A stretch of DNA of 64,000 bases from Actinorhabdospora filicis (GTDB lineage Bacteria; Actinomycetota; Actinomycetes; Mycobacteriales; Micromonosporaceae), in NCBI RefSeq assembly GCF_030269765.1, contig NZ_BSTX01000001.1, positions 434,001-498,000 of the forward strand, read 5' to 3'. Positions within the stretch are counted from its first letter, which is position 1. Each line of letters starts with the position of its first letter. Shown here in pieces: positions 57,633-64,000 of the stretch. A model generated the notes under the pieces. The model had not been told where the DNA came from, did not search any database, and worked only from the letters and a program-made list of their open reading frames with translations. The translations under genes and the position numbers were made by a program.

Positions 57633-58003
57633 ACCGGCAAGGTTAACGAGGCGCCGCCCCAGCACGCTCCACGCCCTGAAATGCCCTTGCCCCGCACGGC
57701 CGGCCACGGCAGTATGTGGGACGTGGTAAGGGAACCAGATCTGCGTCCCGGGGCACCCCGGACACGTTGACCCGGTCTGCGAACCGATCGACAGCAGAGC
57801 GGATCTCAGCATCGCCGGAGTTCCTCCGGCGGCGGGATCCGAGCCGGCGCGGGGCCCGCTCCCGTCCGACACACCCGACACGGTCGAGCGCCCGGTCCGA
57901 CCCCAACGCGGACCAGCGGCAGCCGCCCCGCGCCGGCTCACCTCCCACCACGCACGGCGAACCCCCGGCCCCATGCGGGAACCGGGGGTCCGGACGAGAG
58001 ACC
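57633..58003. other. Spacer upstream of map
   Basis: No gene seen. It ends with a hairpin (ACCCCCGG/CCGGGGGT, 57961-57989), a probable terminator of the membrane-protein gene, and must contain the map promoter. Several short GC stems (for example GCCGGAGTTCCTCCGGC near 57815) are of unknown role. Confidence 0.5.
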
Positions 58004-58516
58004 TCAGCCCGCGGGCTCCAGTTCCTTCGGGTCCTCGGCGGCCTCGGCCTCGGCGGGGGCCACCTGGCCCATGCGCTCGTAGACCATGCCCGCCTGGTGG
58101 GCGATGGCGCCGACGATGGCCGGGACGACGGGAAGCAGCCAGTCGGCCACGAAGCCGGTGTGCGGCATGTTGACGATGAACACCGCGGCCGCGGCGGCGG
58201 TGAATCCGTAGAGCAGCCCGCGCCAGCACGCACGGCTGGCGTGCGCGACGGCGGCCTTGCGGGCCGCGGTGACGTCGGGGAAGCCCTGAAGCGCGGTGAC
58301 GTCACGGCGGCCGAGGTTCACGCCACCGATGCCGGTCGTCACCGACGTGCCCAGGACGGCCGCGACGAGCATGTCCTTGAGAACGATCGCCACGAGCGCG
58401 AAGGTGACCGCGCCCGCGCCGACCGCGATGCCTGCCTTGATCCAGTCGGCTTTCTCGCCGGGATACCAGTAGTGCTTGGTCACCCCGTCCGAGACCTGTC
58501 GAACGATCCTCCCCAT
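58004..58516 (-). CDS. Integral membrane protein of unknown function
   Basis: 170 residues with four hydrophobic helices, at about 27-45 ([19 protein letters not shown]), 47-65, 105-120 ([14 protein letters not shown]) and 124-143. The N-terminal tail has [11 protein letters not shown] and the C-terminus is acidic ([12 protein letters not shown]). ATG at 58516. No recognised domain; not coupled to a neighbour. Confidence 0.7.
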   Translation of the reverse strand: MGRIVRQVSDGVTKHYWYPGEKADWIKAGIAVGAGAVTFALVAIVLKDMLVAAVLGTSVTTGIGGVNLGRRDVTALQGFPDVTAARKAAVAHASRACWRGLLYGFTAAAAAVFIVNMPHTGFVADWLLPVVPAIVGAIAHQAGMVYERMGQVAPAEAEAAEDPKELEPAG

Positions 58517-58824
58517 GGGGTCCTCACCTCATCGATCGTCACTGAACGCCCTGCGGCTCGTTACTAGCCGTACAGGGGTCATTATTTTCGGTGGCCGCCT
58601 GAGCTGTCCCGTGTTCGCTGAAATCCGATTGGTCCTATTTGAGACCTTGGCGACCGATTCTGTCTGGTATCTGACACTAAGGTTCTCGGGTGGGGCAGCC
58701 CGCTCGGGTACACCAACCACCTTGCTGCAAATCACTGGCGAGTGGGAGTGATGAGTCGGCTACCCGTCAGCACGAAAATGCCGACAGAGTCCTCATCCTG
58801 CATCTGCATTGCTACCGTGCGAAC
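58517..58824. other. GC-depleted spacer without a gene
   Basis: About 300 bp with clearly lower GC than the surroundings (about 45 percent in 58621-58680, about 57 percent in 58561-58620). Small reading frames exist on both strands but none has a ribosome binding site or recognisable domain. Possibly a remnant of inserted DNA or a long promoter region. Confidence 0.5.
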
Positions 58825-59664
58825 TCAGAACAGGACGGTCGCCAGCTCCCCCACCTGCCGCATCCCGCATCGCTCGTACGCGCGCGTCGCGGGGATGTTG
58901 AAGTCATTCACGTAAAGGCTCACCGAGGGCGCGTGCCGTCCGAGGGCGTCGTTGATGACCGCGGCGACGCACGGCGCCGCCAGTCCCTGGCCACGGAACT
59001 CCGGCGCGACCCACACGCCCTGGATCTGCGCGGTGTGCCTGGTGAGAACCGCGATCTCGGCCTTGAACACCACACGGCCGTCGTCGATGCGCGCGTAGGA
59101 GCGTCCCGCGGCGATGAGCGAGGACAGCCGGTCGCGGTAGGCGGCCGCGCTCGACCGGTCGTGCAGCGGCGAGACCCCGACCTCCTCGGTGTACATCGCC
59201 ACCGCGGCCGGGAACACCGCCGTGATGTCCTTCGGGCGGCAGCGCCGCACGAACGGGTCCGGCGCGATCGCGGCGGGACGGTCGGCCCACAGCAGCGGCT
59301 GGCGCTCGCGCACCGCGCGCGCCGCGCCCCAGTACGGGCGCAGCCCGCTCCACAGGCGCAGGACCGCCTCGGCGTCCCCGACGATCGAGGAGCACTGGCG
59401 GCCCTCGCGCCGCACCATCCCGGTGAACGCGTCCATGGCGTCGGCGTCGGTGCCGACCGGCACGAGGTTCGCCCCCGACAGGCACACCGCGACCAGTTCG
59501 CCGCCGCGGCTGTACCCGTACAGCCGCCCGGCACCCCGGTGCCAGCCGTAATGGTCGAGACGGTCGGCGACGAAGGCCCCGGCCGCCGGACGTGCGTCCA
59601 GCAGCCGGGTGACCGCGGCGTGATCCTGGGCGGCGAGCAGCCGCACCGGAAGCGTGACTTCCAC
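58825..59664 (-). CDS. GNAT acetyltransferase with DUF4081 domain
   Basis: 279 residues. DUF4081 (about 1-140: LDHYGWHRGAGRLYGYSRGGELVAVCLSGANL, split here only by family gaps) is followed by a GNAT domain (WVAPEFRGQGLAAPCVAAVI, LYVNDFNIPATRAYERCGM). This protein is encoded next to ispG in most actinobacteria. GTG at 59664. Possibly a protein or small-molecule acetyltransferase; the substrate is unknown. Confidence 0.9.
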   Translation of the reverse strand: MEVTLPVRLLAAQDHAAVTRLLDARPAAGAFVADRLDHYGWHRGAGRLYGYSRGGELVAVCLSGANLVPVGTDADAMDAFTGMVRREGRQCSSIVGDAEAVLRLWSGLRPYWGAARAVRERQPLLWADRPAAIAPDPFVRRCRPKDITAVFPAAVAMYTEEVGVSPLHDRSSAAAYRDRLSSLIAAGRSYARIDDGRVVFKAEIAVLTRHTAQIQGVWVAPEFRGQGLAAPCVAAVINDALGRHAPSVSLYVNDFNIPATRAYERCGMRQVGELATVLF

Positions 59665-59690
59665 GCCCCTAGCCTGCCAGCCTCGCGCGG

Positions 59691-60860
59691 TCAGTGCACC
59701 TCGACGACGGGTTTGACGAGTTCGCGCAGCTCCTCGGGGATGTCGGCGCCCATCTCATCGGCCAGGCGCAGGGCCTCCTCGATGAGGGTCTCCACGATCT
59801 GCGCCTCGGGAACGGTCTTCACGACCTGCCCCTTCACGAAGATCTGGCCCTTGCCGTTGCCGGAGGCCACACCCAGGTCGGCCTCGCGGGCCTCACCGGG
59901 GCCGTTCACGACGCAGCCCATGACGGCCACGCGCAGCGGCACCGGGAGCCCGTCCAGACCGGCGGTGACCTCCTCGGCGAGCTTGTACACGTCGACCTGC
60001 GCGCGCCCGCACGACGGGCACGACACGATCTCCAGGCCGCGTTCCTTCAGCCCCAGGGACTCCAGGATCGCGTTGCCGACCTTGACCTCCTCCACCGGAG
60101 GCGCCGACAGCGACACCCGGATGGTGTCACCGATGCCCTCGGCCAGCAGCGCGCCGAAGGCCACGGAGGACTTGATCGTGCCCTGGAACTGCGGGCCGGC
60201 CTCGGTCACGCCGAGGTGCAGCGGGTAGTCGCACTGCTCCGACAGCAGCCGGTAGGCGCGGATCATCACGACCGGGTCGTGGTGCTTGACCGAGATCTTG
60301 ATGTCGCGGAAGTCGTGCTCCTCGAACAGCGAGCACTCCCACAGCGCCGACTCCACGAGGGCCTCGGCGGTGGCCTTGCCGTACTTGGCGAGCAGGCGCG
60401 GGTCGAGGGACCCGGCGTTGACGCCGATGCGGATCGGCGTCCCGGCGTTCTTCGCGGCGCGCGCGATCTCGCCGACCTTGTCGTCGAACTTCTTGATGTT
60501 GCCCGGGTTCACCCGGACCGCCGCGCAGCCCGCCTCGATCGCGGCGAACACGTACTTGGGCTGGAAGTGGATGTCGGCGATCACCGGGATCTGCGACTTC
60601 CGCGCGATGATCGGCAGCGCCTCGGCGTCGTCGGCGCTCGGGACGGCCACGCGCACGATCTGGCAGCCCGACGCGGTGAGCTCGGCGATCTGCTGCAGCG
60701 TCGCGTTCACATCCGAGGTCAGGGTCGTCGTCATGGACTGGACGCTGACCGGGGCGCCGCCGCCGACGAGGACGCCACCGACGTTCAGCTGGCGGGTCTG
60801 GCGCCGCGTGGCGATCGGCGGGGGAGGCAGCGACGGCATACCGAGACTGACAGTGCTCAA
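59691..60860 (-). CDS. ispG: 4-Hydroxy-3-methylbut-2-enyl diphosphate synthase
   Basis: 389 residues. The iron-sulfur cysteines lie in SCPSCGR and [22 protein letters not shown] and ADIHFQPKY are conserved. It converts MEcPP to HMBPP in the MEP isoprenoid pathway. The rare TTG start at 60860 is chosen because GGAGGG lies 5 bases upstream and MSTVSLGMP is the family's N-terminus. Downstream of rip1, upstream of the DUF4081 GNAT. Confidence 0.95.
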   Translation of the reverse strand: MSTVSLGMPSLPPPPIATRRQTRQLNVGGVLVGGGAPVSVQSMTTTLTSDVNATLQQIAELTASGCQIVRVAVPSADDAEALPIIARKSQIPVIADIHFQPKYVFAAIEAGCAAVRVNPGNIKKFDDKVGEIARAAKNAGTPIRIGVNAGSLDPRLLAKYGKATAEALVESALWECSLFEEHDFRDIKISVKHHDPVVMIRAYRLLSEQCDYPLHLGVTEAGPQFQGTIKSSVAFGALLAEGIGDTIRVSLSAPPVEEVKVGNAILESLGLKERGLEIVSCPSCGRAQVDVYKLAEEVTAGLDGLPVPLRVAVMGCVVNGPGEAREADLGVASGNGKGQIFVKGQVVKTVPEAQIVETLIEEALRLADEMGADIPEELRELVKPVVEVH

Positions 60861-60905
60861 GAGTCCCTCCGGACCTGTCCCGCGGGGGCGGGGGTTTTCG
60901 GTACA

Positions 60906-60931
60906 CCCGGCGGGCGGGGTCGCCCGCCGGG
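60906..60931. terminator. Stem between rip1 and ispG
   Basis: Perfect 11-bp arms CCCGGCGGGCG / CGCCCGCCGGG with a 4-base loop, 6 bp after the rip1 stop. No T-run; partial terminator or mRNA-stabilising stem inside the operon. Confidence 0.65.
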
Positions 60932-60936
60932 GAAGG

Positions 60937-62196
60937 CTATTTGAATATCTGGATCGGGTTGATGATGTCGGCGGCCACCGTGAGCAGGGTGAACCCCGCA
61001 AAGATAACAATCACCACGTATGTGACCGGAAGCAGCTTCAGGTAATCCACCCGTCCGGGGTCGGGCTTCTTCATCCGGGCGTAGATCCAGCTGCGGACCT
61101 TCTCGAACCACGCGATCGCGATGTGCCCGCCGTCCAGCGGCAGCAGCGGCAGCAGGTTGAACACGCCGATGAAGAAGTTCAGCGAGGCCAGCAGCACCCA
61201 GAACATCTGCCATTCACTGCGTTCGACCAGCTCACCGCCGATGCGGCTGGCGCCGACGACCGACACGGGGGTGTCGGGATCGCGCTCGCCGCCGGTGAGG
61301 GAGTTCCACAGGGCCGGGACCTTCTCGGGGATCCGCATCATCGACTGGCCGATCTGGACGGCCATGTCGCCGGTGTAGCGGAAGGTCGCGCCGATGCCGT
61401 CGATGGCGCCGTAGGTGACCGTCGAGGGGATCGCGGGGTCGATGTAGGGCTCGACGCCGATCTTGGCGACGGTCTTGGTGACGTTGCCCGCCTTGTCGAC
61501 CAGCGGCCCGGCGTAGGGGGTGACGCTCAGGTCGACGTTCTGCCCGCCGCGCAGGACCGTCACCGTCACCGGCTGGCCGGGGGTGAGGGCCTGGATCGCG
61601 GTGGCCATCTCCTTCCAGCTCGCCACGGCGGTGGCGCCGACCTTGACGACCTGGTCGCCGTCCTGAAGGCCGGCCAGCTTCGCCGGTCCGGCCGCGTCGG
61701 TGTCCTTGCACGCGTAGGCGGTGGTCGCGTCGGCCGGGGGCGTGCACGCGTTCGAGACGTTCACCACGGCGTGCGCGACGGAGTTGTCGTAGAAGTCGCG
61801 CTGCGCGGGGTTGCCGACGCCGACGAACGACACCAGCACCCACAGGATCAGCAGGCCGAGGATGAAGTGGCTGATGGAGCCGGCGGCGAGGACGATCGTG
61901 CGCTGCCACAGCGGCTTGCGCCAGAACACCCGGTTCTTGTCCTCGGGCGCGACCTCCTCCTCGTCCTCAAGGGGGGTCATCCCGATGATCTTCACGAACG
62001 CGCCGGCCGGGATGGCCTTGAGCCCGTACTCGGTCTCCTTGTGCCGGAAGGAGAAGATCGTCGGCCCGAAACCGATGAAGTAGCGGGTGACCTTCATCCC
62101 GAACGCACGCGCGGACCACATGTGGCCCGCCTCGTGGAAGGCCACCGAGATGAGGATGCCCAGGGCGAACAGCACGACACCGAGCGCGAAGATCAT
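60937..62196 (-). CDS. rip1: Site-2 protease (Rip1/RseP, M50 family)
   Basis: 419 residues. The zinc motif HEAGH (21-25) lies in the first helix, and [12 protein letters not shown] with the third ligand is near the C-terminus. A PDZ domain ([20 protein letters not shown]) sits between, and there are four helices in all. It cuts anti-sigma factors and other membrane substrates within the bilayer. It lies between dxr and ispG, the conserved actinobacterial order. Confidence 0.95.
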   Translation of the reverse strand: MIFALGVVLFALGILISVAFHEAGHMWSARAFGMKVTRYFIGFGPTIFSFRHKETEYGLKAIPAGAFVKIIGMTPLEDEEEVAPEDKNRVFWRKPLWQRTIVLAAGSISHFILGLLILWVLVSFVGVGNPAQRDFYDNSVAHAVVNVSNACTPPADATTAYACKDTDAAGPAKLAGLQDGDQVVKVGATAVASWKEMATAIQALTPGQPVTVTVLRGGQNVDLSVTPYAGPLVDKAGNVTKTVAKIGVEPYIDPAIPSTVTYGAIDGIGATFRYTGDMAVQIGQSMMRIPEKVPALWNSLTGGERDPDTPVSVVGASRIGGELVERSEWQMFWVLLASLNFFIGVFNLLPLLPLDGGHIAIAWFEKVRSWIYARMKKPDPGRVDYLKLLPVTYVVIVIFAGFTLLTVAADIINPIQIFK

Positions 62197-62232
62197 CTGA
62201 GTTGGAACTCCCCTTCGAAAGACGGTCGCCGA

Positions 62233-63453
62233 CTAGGCGCGTACGTGGTCGTGCACAAGCTCCGTTGCCCGCGCTCGCGCCCACTCCTCGGCCGCGTGCA
62301 CCTGCTCGACGGTACCCGGTCGCCCGAAATCGGGCGCCTCGGCGAGGACCCGCTCCAGCGTGTCCACGATGCCCAGGAACGGGAGGCGGCCGGCGGCGAA
62401 GGCGTCCACGAGTTCCTCGTTGGCCGCGTTGTACACCGCCGGGAGGCACCGGCCGGTCCGCCCGGCGTGCATGGCCAGCCGCACGGCCGGGAACGCGTCG
62501 TCGTCCAGCGGCGCGAACTCCCAGGTGTGGGACGCCGTCCAGTCGACCGCGGGGGCGGCGTCGGCCACCCGGTCGGGCCAGCCGAGCGCGAGGGCGATCG
62601 GGAGCCGCATGTCCGGCGGGCTCGCCTGCGCGATCGTCGACCCGTCGGTGAACTCGACCATGGAGTGGATGACGGACTGGGGATGCACCATCACCCGGAT
62701 GTCGTCGTAGGGCACGCCGAACAGCTCGTGGGCCTCGATGACCTCAAGGGCCTTGTTCACCATCGTCGCGGTGTTGATGGTGACGACCGGGCCCATGTTC
62801 CAGGTCGGGTGCGCCAGCGCCTGCGCGGGCGTGACCTCGGTCAGCTCCTCGCGCTTGCGCCCGCGGAAGGCCCCGCCGCTCGCGGTGAGGATGAGCCGCC
62901 GGACCTCCTCGGCGCGCCCGCTGCGCAGGCACTGGGCCAGCGCGGAGTGCTCGGAGTCGACCGGCACGATCTGCCCCGGCGCGGCCAGCGAGCGCACCAG
63001 CTCGCCCCCGGCGACCAGGGACTCCTTGTTGGCCAGCGCGAGGACGCGGCCCGCCTTCAGCGCCGCCAGGGTCGGCCCGAGGCCGATGGACCCGGTCATC
63101 CCGTTCAGCACGAGGTCGCAGGGCAGAGCGGCCAGCTCCGTCATGGCGGTGGGCCCGGCGACGATGCGGGGGACGCGGAAGTCGCCCGAGGAGTAGCCGC
63201 GCTCCTTGGCCACCGCGTAGAAGGCGAGCTGGAGGTCCTGCGCGGCGCTGGCCTTGGCGACGCCGACGACCTCGGCGCCGAGCGCGAGGGCCTGCGCGGC
63301 GAGCTGGGCGGGGTTGCCGCCCCCGGCGCCGAGGGCGACGACGCGGAACCGCCCGGGGTTCCGTTCGATGACGTCGATGGCCTGCGTGCCGATGGACCCG
63401 GTCGAGCCGAGGATGACGATCTCGCGTGGACTCACCCGATCATTGTCGCGCAC
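62233..63453 (-). CDS. dxr: 1-Deoxy-D-xylulose 5-phosphate reductoisomerase
   Basis: 406 residues. NADPH loop GSTGSIGTQ near the N-terminus, [12 protein letters not shown], the metal/substrate motif [12 protein letters not shown], and GGAFRG. It makes MEP from DXP, the committed step of the pathway shared with ispG in this cluster. GTG at 63453; a second GTG at 63435 also fits the family's N-terminus. Confidence 0.96.
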   Translation of the reverse strand: MRDNDRVSPREIVILGSTGSIGTQAIDVIERNPGRFRVVALGAGGGNPAQLAAQALALGAEVVGVAKASAAQDLQLAFYAVAKERGYSSGDFRVPRIVAGPTAMTELAALPCDLVLNGMTGSIGLGPTLAALKAGRVLALANKESLVAGGELVRSLAAPGQIVPVDSEHSALAQCLRSGRAEEVRRLILTASGGAFRGRKREELTEVTPAQALAHPTWNMGPVVTINTATMVNKALEVIEAHELFGVPYDDIRVMVHPQSVIHSMVEFTDGSTIAQASPPDMRLPIALALGWPDRVADAAPAVDWTASHTWEFAPLDDDAFPAVRLAMHAGRTGRCLPAVYNAANEELVDAFAAGRLPFLGIVDTLERVLAEAPDFGRPGTVEQVHAAEEWARARATELVHDHVRA

Positions 63454-63513
63454 GACACTGGGAGGTTCTTGAGCGGTCGCCGGGACGGGCGCGGCCCCGG
63501 CGATCGCGGCCGG

Positions 63514-64000
63514 CTAGCGGAAGACGACCGTCCGGCCGCCGTTCATGACGACGCGGTGTTCGAGGTGCCAGGTGAGGCCGCGGGCCAGCACGAGGGATTC
63601 GAGGTCGCGGCCGACGGCGACGAGTTCGGACGGGCTCATGGCGTGGTCGACGCGGGCGATCTCCTGCTCGATGATCGGTCCCTCGTCGAGGTCGGCGGTC
63701 ACGTAGTGGGTGGTGGCGCCGATGATCTTCACGCCGCGGTCGTAGGCCTGGTGGTAGGGCCTGGCGCCCTTGAAGCTGGGCAGGAAGGAGTGGTGGATGT
63801 TGATGATGCGTCCCGACAGCTTGGCGCAGAAGTCGTCGGAGAGGACCTGCATGTAGCGGGCGAGGACGACGACATCGGCGCGGTAGAACTCGACGAGTTC
63901 GAGGATCCGGCCCTCCTGCTCGGCCTTCGTCCCGGTGGTGACGGGCAGGTGGTGGAAGGGCACGCCCGCGGCGTCGGTGAGGACGCGCGCGTCGGGGTGG
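63514..64000 (-). CDS. purU: Formyltetrahydrofolate deformylase, C-terminal part
   Basis: Partial: the gene enters from the right edge and its N-terminus (ACT domain) is missing. The formyltransferase-like catalytic domain shows RYMQVLSD, INIHHSFLPSFKGARPYHQA and TADLDEGPIIEQE with the catalytic Asn, His and Asp. It hydrolyses 10-formyl-THF to formate and THF. The order HHSFLPSF plus VARVDH distinguishes it from PurN. Confidence 0.93.
   Translation of the reverse strand, partial: HPDARVLTDAAGVPFHHLPVTTGTKAEQEGRILELVEFYRADVVVLARYMQVLSDDFCAKLSGRIINIHHSFLPSFKGARPYHQAYDRGVKIIGATTHYVTADLDEGPIIEQEIARVDHAMSPSELVAVGRDLESLVLARGLTWHLEHRVVMNGGRTVVFR

Noticed and set aside
57633..58003. Riboswitch or tRNA in the map leader
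   Set aside because: Short GC stems are present, but no tRNA cloverleaf with T-loop GGTTCGA and no known aptamer core could be found by eye.
58476..58751. Small reading frame across the GC-depleted spacer
   Set aside because: Starts inside the membrane-protein gene on the other strand, no ribosome binding site, no recognisable domain.

Overview
The window is a gene-dense, very high-GC (roughly 70 percent or more) chromosomal segment of an actinomycete. The gene order thyX-dapA-rnj, M16 peptidase-dapB, rpsO-pnp, ribF, truB, DUF503-rbfA, infB-ylxR-nusA-rimP, nrdAB, map, and dxr-rip1-ispG-GNAT is the conserved core synteny of Streptomyces-like actinobacteria. GTG starts are frequent and many promoters sit exactly at the start codon (leaderless mRNAs). 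The short intergenic style and the DUF503, DUF4439, LppM and DUF4081 genes fit Streptosporangiales/Thermomonosporaceae better than Streptomyces, but the genus cannot be fixed from sequence reading alone.

Layout. 1-11.5 kb is accessory: the start of a secreted F5/8C-GH92-type glycosidase, an acidic EF-hand-like protein, a TetR/GNAT divergent pair with an operator, a SoxR/MerR-box-driven quinone oxidoreductase, a family VIII esterase-like serine hydrolase, a DHA2 exporter with its TetR repressor, a UshA-like nucleotidase, a short-chain dehydrogenase and a secreted beta-propeller. 11.5-15 kb is the operon thyX-dapA-rnj. 15-23.4 kb holds an RHH regulator with a DUF4097 protein, a DUF2752 membrane protein, a YcaQ-type DNA glycosylase, LppM, three GNATs (two of them here), a GT87 glycosyltransferase, an XRE-TPR regulator and a SnoaL-like protein. 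23.4-43.4 kb is the translation and RNA-metabolism core (dapB, M16 protease, pnp, rpsO, ribF, truB, rbfA, infB, ylxR, nusA, rimP), interrupted by ArsR-MFS, MATE, a flavin monooxygenase and a frameshifted maleylpyruvate-isomerase-like gene. DUF503-rbfA are inverted relative to infB and truB.

43.4-56.7 kb is the most unusual part. Class Ia nrdAB is preceded by tandem NrdR boxes and a cobalamin riboswitch. A MerR-box-controlled MFS gene is divergent from an nnaR-type gene (HemD fused to a winged helix) that carries a correctly phased double GlnR box. A PadR regulator is coupled to an ABC/FtsX exporter and preceded by two CATAC-N3-GTATR operators. Between these genes lie long gene-free, palindrome-rich spacers with an interspersed repeat whose 18-bp core occurs six times between 36.4 and 52.2 kb and was seen nowhere else in the window. 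Similar CATAC palindromes and strongly C-rich, G-poor tracts occur in the same spacers. This repeat network is the best candidate for something undescribed.

56.7-64 kb returns to core genes: map, a membrane protein, a GC-depleted spacer, and the MEP/site-2-protease cluster dxr, rip1, ispG and a DUF4081 acetyltransferase, ending in a partial purU.
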